A DNA stretch of 64,000 nucleotides from Syncephalis plumigaleata (Eukaryota; Zoopagomycota; Zoopagomycetes; Zoopagales; Piptocephalidaceae). Location of the stretch: the NCBI GenBank assembly GCA_025201365.1, contig JAIXMF010000015.1, forward strand, positions 1-64,000, in the 5' to 3' direction. The position numbers and the translations under genes were made by a program. Below the pieces are notes generated by a model. The model had not been told where the DNA came from. It worked only from the letters and a program-made list of their open reading frames with translations, and ran no database searches. Numbering within the stretch: the first letter of the stretch is position 1; each line of letters starts with the position of its first letter. Below, one piece after another: positions 50,008-62,803 of the stretch.

Positions 50008-51112
50008 ATGGCAGTATCCACATCCAATATACACGATCAATTCATTATGATCAATATTGCATTGGTACTATTCACCGTTGGATGGTACATTTTTGGCGGT
50101 GGTCTCACACAAAGTATTCGCTATCTTATTAAGGATTATCGCAAACCTGTGCCCTACCTTTGCGTTATTCAGTGCACACTCGGCCTAATCTCGACCGCTT
50201 GTTACGTGGCGGCCATTGCACCGTGTGTACAAGTCTCTTGCGGTGTTACACTTATGTTATCGCACGTAGCCTACTCGTTATCGTATATTTCCGTATTAGG
50301 CATCCTACTCATGAAATCCTATTGCACCAATCGACGTAATCGTTTCATTTTTTACACGGGCATGTGTCTACTTATGATCAATGTCATGGTATTGGTCTAT
50401 GCCGCTTGTGTCATGCGTGTGTCCGAGAATGACTACGTCTGTCTACTCGACTACGGGCGTATCTACTCGATACTTCGTCTTATTGTCGATCTATCGACCC
50501 ACGCCTTCCTCTCGATAAGTATCCTCGTGGCAGTATGGTGCCAACTACGCGCTGAAGATCGTTTACCCGATGCTTGGCTATTCTACCAAATCCTATTGGA
50601 GGATGGCCTCATCTACGGATTATCAGTGTGTATAGCCACCTGTATCAGTGCGGTTATTGTTCTCTACGATGTTATGGGCGAGTACACGTCCATCATCTAC
50701 GCCGTGAACTGTAAGTGATCCAGTAGCAAACATATGATGATTTGTTACTAATGCCGTTTATTCTTATTCTATCATAGGGGTTCTGGTGTCTGCTTTGGTC
50801 AGTCATCAGTTACACACGACGCGTGTTCGCATCTCGCGTACGGTCCACTTTTCACAACAAGGTAAATCGACGATATCCACCATTCGTCGTAGTCCTAGTC
50901 CTAGTCCACGTTCGAGAGCAACATCTGTAACGAGATCGACGTACCATGCACGAACTGACTCGCACCATTCGTCGGATGCACCTACCATTATCACCGTAGC
51001 TACACTAAACGGTGATACAATTGTCACTATTCCGAGAACAGTGGTGAACAAATTATTCCTTCCTTGTAGACATTCTTGTAACATAATCAAGCCGCGTAAA
51101 AAAATAGTCTAA
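50008..51112 (+). CDS. Seven-helix-like integral membrane protein with basic Ser/Arg tail
   Basis: Two exons, 50008-50710 and 50778-51112, sum to 1038 bp (345 residues, intact). About seven hydrophobic segments are visible: IALVLFTVGWYIFGGG, YLCVIQCTLGLISTACYVAA, SHVAYSLSYISVLGILLM, FYTGMCLLMINVMVLVYAA, HAFLSISILVAVWC, GLIYGLSVCIATCISAVIV and the segment crossing the exon join (VNCWVLVSALVSHQL). The N-terminus is short and the C-terminal 100 residues are polar, with RRSPSPSPRSRATS giving several basophilic phospho-sites. The topology fits a fungal 7TM receptor-like protein; no GPCR class motif is recognisable, so ligand and coupling are unknown. Confidence 0.8.
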
Positions 51113-51616
51113 TTAGCCGCTTACACGAGTATATACTGGATTAACCTAACCTACTTTCTTCTTCCTATTCAGTGGCGATTCTATCATGTTAACTACAAAC
51201 TGGCACTTTGCCATTTTAGAAGCATGACACTAAACTCGACAGCCACCACCACCACAACAAGAAATAGTTGTGTCTTTTTATTATAGCGAATACTTTTCAT
51301 TGGCATGCTTACTATATTTCATGTCAATTCTTGACTACTCTTGACTCCATCTGTACGTAACTCTAACTTAAAAACAACAATAACAACATTAACAACAACA
51401 ATACTGAACACAATAAATATATTTTACTGATTATTAATTTATAAATTCATATTACATGTAACATGCATTTCTCTCTCTACATGATTTATTCTGATAATAA
51501 TGACACTATAGATAATTGATAGTGGTCGCTGTATTCAAGTACAATAATGCAAGTTCCCTTGATGCTCATTCCTAATTGAACGATCATTGTGTGTTATAAT
51601 CAACTACGTATACACG
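51113..51616. other. Convergent 3' spacer
   Basis: AT-rich tails of the membrane protein (+) and ING gene (-), with AATAAA near 51410. Nothing else seen. Confidence 0.4.
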
Positions 51617-52938
51617 CTACTTCTTTCCTTTACGACAATTAGGACAGAACCATTCTCCTTTGGGTAGTTGTTTAAGCCCAACGCATTCAAAGTGGAACCA
51701 TTCGATATCACACTAATTGTGATCATCATATAGATGTGCTCGTTAATACTGAATCCTTATTTACATTGAATGCTACTTACATCTGGATTATCGCATGCAC
51801 CATTTCACCAAAGGATACTTGCTGACAGAAGCAGTAAGTTGGTTCATTTGGATCAATTGGCATATCCGATGACTCTGATCTAATCATGACATTAGCACAT
51901 ATACACATGAACACTATGAGCTATGATGTAGTCACTTACAATTGATGAGCTCTATCGCGACTGCTGCAATTGCTGCTCCTCGTTGTCCCGATGAACTTGT
52001 ACCCGATGCACCACCACGTCCACCGGATCTTGTTGTTTCTGTGTACCTCCTCCTGCACTGGAACGACTCGTCGACTGACCGGTAGTTTTGCCCTTTTCTA
52101 TTACAAGTAGTAAGTGGGTGAGTAACACCATTCATCTATCCGAATTCTACTTACTTCTCGATGATGCCTCTTGATCTAAATAGCAAACACGTATACATGT
52201 TCATATTAATATGCATATAGTAATCTATGAATACCCGTTAAACTCACTTGCTCCACTGCCTCCTGCGATATTCTCCTTTCTTGCACGCTTTCTAATATTA
52301 CCACCTCCTGTCATACTAGTGGCGGCCATTGTACCAGGTATGCGTGGCTAACTAGTTGCTCCTCCTCGAACCGTTGTAGATCATCGTCAAGACGACGAAT
52401 GTGTCTATCCACCTATTTATTTATTTATTACGCGACTAAATCATCTATCCGTCTGTTCATACAACTACCACTCCCTATGTCTCCTTACCATATCGTAAGT
52501 TTGCGTGGCTAAGGCAAGTTTCTCCTCTCCGTGTTTAACCGTAGTCTCAAATGACGTGAGCAATTGGCGTAGCCAGTCGTTACGTCGTTCCGGCTCTAGT
52601 TCACGTACGCGACTAGTGAATGTCACACTTCAGATTCCATAGATTTGACTATCCCTATACACATCCAGCAATAGATAAGTAACAATAATTCTAACAGGTT
52701 ACTACATCACCACTAGTCACTCACGCTGGGAAGTAGCATCCAATTCGCGAATAAGCGAGAAATTTCTTTGGACTCAAGCGGTAATGCCTCGATGGCTTCA
52801 TTGTATCGAGTTAGTCACGCATTCAAAATAAAGATAATACAAGTAGACAGAGACAGAGTTAAGGGCTTATACTCTGCTATCAACACACTTACTGTCTAGA
52901 TAGTCCTCTAGATATTTCATATTGACGGTAGGTCCCAT
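51617..52938 (-). CDS. ING-family PHD-finger protein (histone acetylation complex subunit)
   Basis: Short exons read down the minus strand. The N-terminus [15 protein letters not shown] is followed by the ING helical domain: [14 protein letters not shown] ... [49 protein letters not shown] and [14 protein letters not shown] basic linker (RKRARKEN) precedes the C-terminal PHD finger: [19 protein letters not shown], then [13 protein letters not shown] and [14 protein letters not shown], stopping at 51617. The PHD has the Cys4-His-Cys3 zinc ligands and the aromatic residues that read H3K4me3. ING proteins (Yng1, Yng2, Pho23) tether NuA3, NuA4 or Rpd3 complexes to active promoters. Frame changes occur near 52759, 52345 and 51795, and the linker is the least certain part. 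Confidence 0.82.
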
Positions 52939-53637
52939 AGTGAAATCTAGCTAGTAGTAGCACTAGTAGTAGTAGTAGTCGTAGTTAACAAATAACAATA
53001 ACAGAGGAAAACAAAATGCAGCTAGTACGACAAGTCAAGGAAAATAAGGAAAATCATCATCGACTGCTCGTCATTTTGATATGAAATCACGGTTATATTC
53101 CTCTCTCTTTCTCTCCTCCTTCGCTATAAACTCAACTATCATGCTATTAGCTTATCAATCATCTTTTCTATATCGTTGCTAGTTGATGATATTCACTTGC
53201 TTTACCCTTATAATATGCTGTATAATATACGCGATAATGGCGTTGTATGCCAATACAGTTTTGTATAGTCAAGAGTGAAATTCCACGTTATCCCTAAAGT
53301 TGGCCAATCAATGTGTTTAAACTACAGACTTGTTGTAATGATGTGTGGCCTATCGAGGACACACAACACACACACGCACTTCTGACGTTCGTCGACCTTG
53401 CTCTCTTTTCTACCACTTCTCTCTCTCTTACTCTACATCCGTCCACGCGCTTCATCCTGCGCTTTCACTCTCGCCATCTCTTTCATCGCTTTGTGATTCA
53501 TCTGTCAAAGACTGTATTCTCCTTCTTCCATCCACTTCTACCACTACCACTACCACTACTCTTCTCCTTCACTTGTTGTCTCTATAGTTTGATATCTGTG
53601 CTTGTCACTTGTGGCTCTTATTGGATCAGTGTTCATC
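52939..53637. promoter_or_regulatory. Bidirectional promoter region ING / PP2A-A
   Basis: 700 bp between divergent starts. The half next to PP2A-A is strongly C/T-rich (about 53400-53600), the usual leader style here. A TAG/TAC trinucleotide run lies at 52952-52978. No gene. Confidence 0.45.
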
Positions 53638-55245
53638 ATGGCTAACAATATGGATGTCCAACCAGCAGCTATTATGGATGGTGATGTACGCGCACTCTAT
53701 CCTATTGCCGTACTTATGGACGAGCTGAAACACGAAGAAGTTGCCAATCGACTTCGTGCTATTCGACGTCTAGACACGATTGCTTTAGCGTTGGGTCCAG
53801 AACGTACTCGAGATGAACTGGTACCCTTCCTTGAAGGTATTGTCTCGGATCAATGCTATATTGCTGATTAGAAAACAAGAAACAGAATAGCTAATAATAT
53901 CCGTATAGAATCTATGGATGACGAAGACGAAGTACTCGTTGCTCTATCCGAGGAACTGGGTGGCTTTGTTCAGTATATCGGTGGACGTGAGCATGCACAT
54001 ATTTTATTGACTCCACTCGAGACGTTAGCTGCCCAGGAAGAAACAGTTGTACGCGACAAGGTAGGCTACCATAACTGATGCTATTTGATTGATAGCGTAT
54101 TAATGCAACGAGCGTGCCATTGTACACCTGATACTACTTGGCTGTTTAGGCGGTTGAATCGCTGGTTAAAGTTGCCGAGGCTATGAATCAACAACAAATG
54201 GAAGAAATGTTTGTACCGCTCGTTAAACGACTAACTAGCGGCGATTGGTTCACCAGTCGTACTAGTGCATGTGGTTTGTACTCGTCCGCTTACAAACTAG
54301 CAGGTCCCGCTACTCAAGAGAGTTGCGTCGGTAAGTCTAATGACAATATAAACTGATTGTTTCCTATGTTACTTATGCTTGTCATCACCATACTAGTATG
54401 TTTGGTCAATTGTGCCATGACGATACCCCGATGGTTCGCCGTGCTGCTGCTAAGCATCTTGCAGTAAGTGTATCCATAGATGTACTGGGAAACTACTATT
54501 ACTAATCTCCTCGTTATGTACATGTAGTCATTGACTCGTAACATCTCCAAGGATCTTGTTCTATTTGATATTCTTCCATATTCAGTCATCTAGCACAAGA
54601 CAATCAGGTAGCGTAGATGATGCCACATACAACTAGCAATCTAAATGATATGACAATGCTCATTATTAATTTGTTATTAATAGGATTCTGTTCGTCTATT
54701 GACCGTAGAAGCTTTGATTGCCATTGCTCAATCACTGTCACCTGAAGAGTGTAAACAACAGCTACAACAGATTATGCAAAACTTGTGCACTGATAGCTCA
54801 TGGCGAGTACGCTATGCAGTAGCTGAAAAGTTCGTCGAAGTAAGTCAATAGCGTGTATATAGAAATAATTAGCACGATATTAACATTACAGTATTAGTTA
54901 TCCAAAGCAGTTGGATCCGATATTACCCACACCGAATTGGTAACCATCTACGTTAGTCTATTGCGTGACAATGAGTCTGAAGTACGTAGTGCAGCAGCAA
55001 CACAAATCCCCGGTAAGTGTTACACGTATTATATTGTATACTATGTTCAGACATTAATCTCTACATTCATCATTTAGGATTTGGTGAATTGGTTGGCAAA
55101 GAAGTGGTACTCGACCGTATTATGGTCAATCTAAAAGACATGGTGTCCGATACATCGCAACATGTTCGTGCATCACTTGCCTCGCAAATCAGTGGATTAA
55201 CCCCGATTGTAGGCAAGGAAGAGTAAGTTGAGATTGGCATGCTTC

Positions 55246-55279
<34 letters not shown>

Positions 55280-56059
55280 TATACTAACTTGTATATTTAT
55301 AGTACTATCGAGCATCTTTTACCATTATTCCTACGCTTGTTGAAGGATGAATTCCCAGATGTTAGGTTGAATATCATCTCCAAGATGGAACAAGTCAATC
55401 AAGGTAAGGCGTATTGAATAGCTTCATTATTGACATTTGTAATAACCAGTATTACTATTATAGTATTGGTGTTGAATTACTATCACAATCATTGTACCAG
55501 CAATCATTGAACTTGCCGAAGATAAACAATGGCGCGTACGTCTGGCGATTATCGAGTACATTCCATTGTTGGCCGGACAACTCGGTGTCGATTTCTTCAA
55601 TGAGAAACTAGGCGACTTGTGCATGTCGTGGTTGACCGACTCGGTGTTCAGTATCCGTGAAGCGGCCACCGTCAATCTACGTCGTCTAACCGAGGTGTTT
55701 GGTGTGACTTGGGCCACACAAACGATCATTCCAAAGGTGCTTGCCATGGCGTCACATCCAAACTACCTACATCGAATGACGACGATATTCGCCATTACGG
55801 CCATCTCGGCTGCATTGACACCGGATGTCATTCGTGATCACGTCCTACCCACGGTTACTACACTTGCCGCCGATCCAATCCCCAATATTCGATTCAATGT
55901 AGCCAAGAGCATTGCTCAATTGGCCCATTGCTACGTGAGGATCCTAGCACCGCTCCATTAATCGAGAGTGAAATGAAGCCAGCATTGTTGCGTCTTAATG
56001 ACGATCAAGACACGGATGTCAAGTACTTTGCTCATCGTGCGTTGCTTGCATGTAAGTAA
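53638..56059 (+). CDS. TPD3: PP2A scaffold subunit A (PR65/TPD3), HEAT repeats
   Basis: A multi-exon gene (about 10 exons) starting at ATG 53638 ([20 protein letters not shown]) and ending about 56059. Fifteen-repeat-type HEAT protein: successive repeats show [160 protein letters not shown] and [12 protein letters not shown]. These match PR65-alpha in order. It bridges the PP2A catalytic subunit with B-type regulatory subunits. Frame interruptions occur around 54390, 55485 and 55940. A TCTA tetranucleotide repeat fills the intron at 55248-55279. Confidence 0.9.
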
Positions 56060-56696
56060 CTATTATCATCGTCATTCATATTAATACTTATTCATGAATA
56101 TCATTCTTATACTATAGAAATCTTTAATTCCTCTGTTTCTATCTCTATGAATTACTTTTTTGTTCGCTGGCAACATACACACAAACACGAACACACACAC
56201 ACAAACACACGAACATACATAAACATACGAACACTTATTATCGTTCACGTTCATATTGCTATTCCCTTCTTCACTGTTATCTTTCACTCCTTACTTACTT
56301 CACTTTCATTCTTTTATTATTTCTTACATCCGGTTCATGTTGTCACACACTCACACACATTCTATTCGTCGTACTTGTACGTACTATTTGTTATTGGCAT
56401 GTGTCAATTATGACTACTACGACCACAACAGCCAATAATCATCACTAGTATTGTCATGAATATACGCGTTAATTAGTACAGCAATAAGAGGAACAACAGG
56501 AACATTTATATATATAAGCGTATATATATGAGTACATAATAGGTGTATTAATCGATTTAATATCACTCTAAATGTGTACATTTCACGAATAGATTGATGA
56601 CAACAGTGGAAATAATACAATATGAACGGTGTTTACCCTTGAATAATAGCGTATCTAGTTATCATATACTAATATAATCAAGTATATAGTAATTGA
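56060..56696. other. Convergent spacer
   Basis: 3' flanks of PP2A-A and the CCDC28-like gene, AT-rich with short CA runs near 56165-56210. No gene. Confidence 0.4.
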
Positions 56697-57690
56697 TTAA
56701 CGTCGTTTATCATGCTGTACCAATGAAGATGGTCTTGTATTAGAGGTATCATTGTGTGTAGTACTATTACCCGTGGCTGTTCTACCACGTAATGGACGAG
56801 ATATCCAAGGAGGTGATCCCGGTGTATGTATCTGATTAGGTAGATTATGATTACTATTATGATGTGGATTCTGTTCCATAGAATCACGCTTTCTATACGC
56901 TATCTTTGATGTATTATCTCGTTCACTTTGATTGGATAAATCATGGAATACCGATCTATTACGTAAATGTACAATAATGTATATTAGATGAGGAATATTA
57001 ATATATATGTACGGGTAACTACTTACAAATCATCACCTAAACGATCCAACTAGATAGATGAATTACAGCAATAATAGCAATGTTTAATATCTTTTATTAT
57101 ATTGCTATATAGTCATTCTAATTACCTGATCGGCTATCTTTTGTAATGCTACTGTTCTTGCATCTAATCGATCTGCTTTACGACGATCTCGTTCAATTAA
57201 CTCGGCATCATCGACATTAACACCGATACTATTCGTGTGTATATATACATGTAAATAGATTGTTAATAACTAGTAAGATATGCATTGTAATACTGCATCT
57301 ACTTCTTACGTGTCATCTTCCTCTAACATCTCTAATGCAATATGACTGGATGCCATAGTCATTTGTTGTTCACGAATACGATCCAACTGTTCGAATATCT
57401 CGTCAGAGTTACGACCTATCCTACTCTGTCAATAAATAGAGTTCCATTTCATAATGAGATACGTCACACTTACCGAAGGCACTCATTTCACCGCGCTCAT
57501 ACATTGTATCCATTTTGAGGAACTCTCGTTCCAGATAGTCAAGTACACGATCGTGGTCTAGTCGATGTTCAGGCAGCAGTTCATTATCCTCCTCCTCCTC
57601 TGCTGGTTGCAATTCCTGCGGTGATGTAGGCAAGGAATCACCTGAACTGTGTATGGGAAAACCATGACGTATAGATGGAAAGTGACTCAT
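56697..57690 (-). CDS. CCDC28-like coiled-coil protein
   Basis: First exon 57474-57690, then several short exons down to the stop at 56697. After an acidic N-terminus (PAEEEEDNELLPEH) a helical stretch reads RVLDYLEREFLKMDTMYERG then EMSAFG; the next exon continues RNSDEIFEQLDRIREQQMTM and ASSHIALEMLEED. This (L..F..G.L.AFG...QM..IREQQ..LA..H..LE) pattern resembles the CCDC28 family. The middle (DDAELIERDRRKADRL, ARTVALQKIADQ) is a basic coiled coil, and the tail is Asn/His/Pro-rich. The join of exons 1 and 2 is off by one base. Function of the family is poorly known; centrosomal or BORC-like roles are speculative here. Confidence 0.5.
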
Positions 57691-57830
57691 AGCGATAACT
57701 CTAGTAACAAGTAAGACACAATAGAATAAAGAGTGAAGGAGTGAAAGGAAAGGAAAGGAAAGAAAGCAGTCGAGTTCAAATGGAAGATTGTCTTCTCCTC
57801 TTGTTTTCCTTTTACTAGTTTACTTGTATC
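57691..57830. promoter_or_regulatory. 140-bp bidirectional promoter CCDC28-like / METTL16
   Basis: Only 140 bp separate the two divergent ATGs. The left side is A/G-rich (GGAAA repeats at about 57743-57762) and the right side C/T-rich, so each strand has a pyrimidine-rich leader. No room for two independent promoters of normal size. Confidence 0.55.
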
Positions 57831-59965
57831 ATGGAATCTACTCAGAAACAGCTCTTACCATTTCACTATGGACATAGTGACTATTCCAGCAAGCTACATC
57901 CACGTAATCGATACTATAATGCACCACCTGACTTTGCTGAACTAGCTAAAACTTACCCGACATTTGCTCCATAGTAAGTTACTAGTTGAGTAATAGACAA
58001 ACTATATTACTAACCACAAGTAATAGTATTATTAAACGTAGTAATGGAACAGTAATAATAGATTTCAAACGACCTGAAGTACAAAGGTATTACACGTTTA
58101 TTATTGGTTATCATTGATTCTATACAAAATACTGAATTGAATATTGCTATTGCTTCAAGAGAGTTAGCTTATTGTTTATTGAAACGCGACTTTTCCATTA
58201 TCTACAAATACCGCTAAATGTACTTTGTCCTATGGTAAGTATGATGATATACTAGTCAATCGTATGTTATTATTAATAGTATATATCGAGTATAGATACC
58301 TAACCGGTAAATGAGTTAATGAATTGATAGATAGATAACTGTCTATCTATTTATACTAATATTCATGGAACAGATTGAATTATCTTCATTGGTTAGAGGA
58401 TTTAATAGGTCAAGAGCGTGTCAATGAGACAATCCACGGTATAGACATGTAAGCATAATCATCATGTATATACATATATATATATATATATATACTAAAC
58501 TAGTAGAATTGTATAGTGGTACAGGTGCTTCTTGTATTTATCCACTACTTGGATGTCGTTTGCATGATACATGGCAATTTATGGCTACTGGTAATAAGCG
58601 TATAATCAGTATAGATGAGCATAATCTGTATTCAATGTAATATTCACACTTGTACATGATAGAATTACAAGAGAGATTAGTTGAAATAGCTAGAGAGAAC
58701 ATTGATAGAAACGAATTAACCTTACAAATTAATCTGGTACAAGCACATGCTGACCATGTATTACCAGTAGAGAGAATAATGGCAGCAACACATGAGTAAG
58801 TATAAATACTCGATTGATATTAATATGAGAGGATAATCAATGAAATAGCTACGATTTTTGTATGTGTAATCCACCATTCTATGCGAGTAAAGAAGAGCTT
58901 GAACAAAGTGCCGCTAATAAACAAACAGAATCCGTATCGGTAAATACATACATAGGATATATAATATTGATATGGTTAACTATATATCTATATATCTATA
59001 TATCTATATGTATTCTATAGGTTTGTCATGCATCCTCTGATGAAATGGTAACACCGGGAGGAGAAGTAGCATTTGTTACGCGTATGCTTGAAGAGAGTCG
59101 AACTACAAGAACTAAAGTCGGTAATGAGATAATATAAGTATATATATACGATCATTATTGCTAATTATTATATTTACATATAGATGGTATACATGCATGC
59201 TAGGCAAACGATCAAGTGTGGATCAATTACTAGCTAAGATAAAGAATATAATGTAAGTATCGACATCTTGTAGAAGCAATCCATGCTTAATAAGCAATCA
59301 TTAGATACTACAAGTAACTGCCACGGAATTCTGTCAAGGACGTACACGTCGATGGGCAGTAGGCTGGTCATATACTGCATTGGATTCAAACACTAGTGCA
59401 ACCACTCATCTAGTAAGTAATTAGCAGTGTGAACAACGAGTATCGATTCCATTTAGTAATCTATGTCATTTAGCAATTTCAACCCACGTCAAAACGACTT
59501 CGTCGTACATTGGAAACATTCCACGAACGAACCCATCCATTCCCTGATGTTACAATGGATCCGTTACGCACAGCAACACGTCATGTACTTGACGCAATTG
59601 TAACCACCAATGACGCCTTAACATGGCATGATGACAACACATCTTTCACAATTAAATTACCTCGTAAAACTTGGTCAAGAGAGGAAAGACGAGGAAGACG
59701 AGGAAGACGAATAATCCGACCAAATCCGTACACATTGACAAGAGATCGACCTCGTCCTAGAGTAGAGGGAGATCCAATGATTATTGTACGAGGCACCATC
59801 GAGTATATATCATTAGCAGCATCCTTAGTAAAGAAGACTAAAGGAGCACACACCATATTACAACTACGTTTAAATTGGATTCATGGCACGAATCGACAGC
59901 TATTTAACTCGTTTGCTGCTCATGTATTTACGCAAATACGAAGTCACATTAATAAGCATAAGTAG
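57831..59965 (+). CDS. METTL16: METTL16-type U6 snRNA N6-adenosine methyltransferase
   Basis: About 13 exons. N-terminus LHPRNRYYNAPPDFAELAKT then YP, followed by RLNYLHWLEDLIG, the SAM-binding motif GIDIGTGASCIYPLLG, FMATD, the catalytic DFCMCNPPF (NPPF), GGEVAFVTRMLEES, WYTCMLGKRSS and VTATEFCQGRTRRWAVGWSY, all in METTL16/YhhE order. The enzyme methylates A43 of U6 snRNA (and MAT2A hairpins in animals), affecting recognition of the 5' splice site. Two very short exons are needed: 58296-58306 (11 nt, encoding IPNR) and 58615-58636 (22 nt). One T is missing in a run near 58193 (RDFFHYLQIPL expected), and the join at about 58669 is uncertain. The C-terminal Arg-rich region (SREERRGRRGRRIIR) and last domain are fungal-specific or diverged. 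Confidence 0.9.
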
Positions 59966-60421
59966 TTCGTTTTACTAAATCTATTATTTCTATAATAAGA
60001 TGTCAATAGGTTAAAATGATGTAAATTACGAATGTTGTATCACATGTAAAATTCTAATCTCATACGTACGGCATTAAGGAACCATTTGTCTCCGCGATGG
60101 CACACACAACGTATACACAACATACACACGAACACGTACACACGAACATGTACACACGTACAAACACATGCATCCAATTATAGTCCCACCAATTAGTTGA
60201 TTCATCTCTCTTCCAGAGAAGGAACGAAAGAAGGAAAGCAAATGAGTAAGTGACTGAGTGTATTATCATGCATTTAACCGATGCCGAGACTCGGTCTATT
60301 TATTTATCGCCCATTTCATTCCGTTTTATCTCCTCTCGTAAATCACCGCCACCACTACTACTTGCTGTCTTCTACTACTACTGCTACCACTACAGGTATA
60401 CTCATCTCTCATTTATTCATC
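59966..60421. other. Spacer with CA-rich simple sequence
   Basis: CA/ACG-rich simple sequence at about 60100-60170, then a C/T-rich leader ending at the hydrolase ATG. No gene. Confidence 0.4.
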
Positions 60422-61773
60422 ATGACCGTTGAAATTGCAAACACATGTCTCGTAGCTACCACTCGACAACCGGGTCCTATTAGTCTGTCGTATAAGATAC
60501 TCGGTGATGGACCACAGCGAGTACTACTTATTATGGGTAAGTCAATATACCGAGTAGAATACGTATACACGCTTATTCACATAATATTTATATTGTACGT
60601 TATTGTAGGCTTGACTGCTTCTGGTGATGCTTGGTTACCACAAGCTAAAGCATTTGCAGAACACGAATTCCAAACATGTATCTTTGACAACCGCGGTGTT
60701 GGCTATTCCGGTAAGTATATGCGCATACATACATGTATAGCATATAGTATGACAGTTACTTACTATTATCATTCATGTCGATACATTCAATAGATGCACC
60801 CAATAGTTATTACACGTGAGTACAATAGAGAACTTTATTATGTCGTATGATAGCGTGCTAATAATAATAATGATGATGTACTTATGCTTTGCTTAGTACG
60901 AAAGAGATGGCACATGATACGCGTGAGCTGTTAGATCATCTTGGTTGGACATCAGACGTACATGTGGTTGGTGTTAGTATGGGTGGTATGATCGCCCTTG
61001 AACTTGCCAGCATGTATCCCGAATACATATGCACCCTAGGTCTAACGAGTACACACGCGGGTATGACTATACCACCTGTAAGTAGAGTAATCAATATACA
61101 TTACATATACATGTATGTCACTATTACTAATGATCATTGATCATAGTTGATAGGTACCATAACAATGCCACGTCTTATGATGATGGCCGATGTCGAGAAA
61201 CGTATTAGTACGCAGTGTAGTCTACTATTTCCTCGGGTAAGTGAAATGATCAATGCAAAGAAGAGGCATTACCAATTAATACACTATATACACATATATA
61301 TTATAGTCTTGGTTAGATAAGCCATCTAATGAAGATCCAAAATGACTAACGAACAACAAATGAGCGAGGTAAGTATTGCTTATTATTATTGATACAAATA
61401 CTAATCTAACATGATGTACATATACATATTTATTGCTTAACTAGATGTTTAAACGAAAGATTATTGACTCACCTCTGCAACCACCAAGTGGTGCCATGGT
61501 CAACTATCGGCTGTAATGCGTCATCACGTTAGCCGTGATCGTTTAATAAAGATTCGCGATACCGGTATACCCATCCTTGTGTGTACAGGCACCTATGACA
61601 CTCTAGTACGACCGAGTAACTCTTACTATATCGCAGAGGTACTTGAGGCACGACTCGAGGTATTCCAGGATTGTGGTCATGTCATTGCATTACAAGAACC
61701 GGAGCGTTACAACAATCTATTGATGGAACACTTTCGATCCATTCAACCTGCCAAGATTAGTGCTGCTGAATAA
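60422..61773 (+). CDS. Alpha/beta-hydrolase fold protein
   Basis: At least seven exons: 60422-60536, 60609-60710, 60794-60815 (22 nt), 60897-61077, 61147-about 61239, about 61307-61368 and about 61444-61773. Core motifs: GDGPQRVLLIMGLTASGDAW (oxyanion loop), FDNRGVGYSDAP, the nucleophile elbow VGVSMGGMIALELA, the acid in TGTYDTLVRPSNSYYI and the His in DCGHVIALQEPERYNNLLME then HF. All three catalytic residues are therefore present. Frame changes sit near 61343 (one A lost) and near 61500 (GQLSAVMRHHVS expected). It belongs to the lipase/aminoacrylate-hydrolase-like group of small serine hydrolases; the substrate is not predictable. No signal peptide, so probably cytosolic. Confidence 0.85.
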
Positions 61774-62803
61774 GCAATTCTCTCCCTTTCCCTCATCTCT
61801 TCTCGATGATACAATCATATAATGTATTAATGCCTTCGTAAACCAAGTAATATAATCATCATTTAATGATGCTTCAGTAGTATGATGATGTCATCATAGA
61901 AATCAAGTAATTCCAATGAAATAACATGCTTCATTAATTATTTTATACAATTACGAATTTATTAAGATAAACAGAAAGCTATTTGATATTCAATTCAACT
62001 TACTAATGCTAAACTAATGCCAGAGAGTTAATCTAGAATGATTTATTAATGCGTAGAATTAGAATACTAACAAAATGTGGATAGCCAATCTAAGCGAAAG
62101 CAATATGATATAATCTGCGTTTAAATTATATATACTTTACCTAGGCGATTAGATTATGCTAGAGATATATGTCGATAGAATATAGAAATGAAATTGACCA
62201 TTAACCGATGAATAATAGGATTATTATCGGCCATAGTAGATGATATGAAAATAGGATATACCTATCTTGATAACGACATATAAGAATGGAATAAGCAGAA
62301 GAGATAGATAAACAATAGCATACGTTGAGTGCACATTCAATAAAGTAATATATGTGTGTATATATTATTATTACTTGTACGAGATCAATCACACATACAC
62401 ATACACGTACTCTGACGAAACAATTAGCGAGATAAAAGCATAATATGAATGAATGGTTGGATAGATGGATAAGACACGCTAAAGAAAATAACTAGGAAAA
62501 AGAAGAAAGAATGGCAACAATAACAATACCATAATGATGCTGATGTTGATGTTGATGATGCTGATGATAACCGCGGTCAACGTGTCACGAAATGAATGAA
62601 GAGAAAAGGAGCGAGCACGTACGCATATAAATGAATAAGACTAATAGGAATGAGTGTTGACACTAACAAATATTAACGCGTTTAAAAAGGTATATACACA
62701 TATACATATACAGATATGTATGTAGATATATATACCCTTTTATACTTGGCGGTCATCTCGGCTTCGTTATGGTATGTGTGGATGCTTATTATTACGTTCT
62801 TGC
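61774..62803. other. Convergent spacer, AT-rich
   Basis: Long AT-rich region between the hydrolase (+) and the acidic protein (-), with TGATG repeats near 62534-62565 and TA-rich sequence at 62690-62735. No supported gene. Confidence 0.4.
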
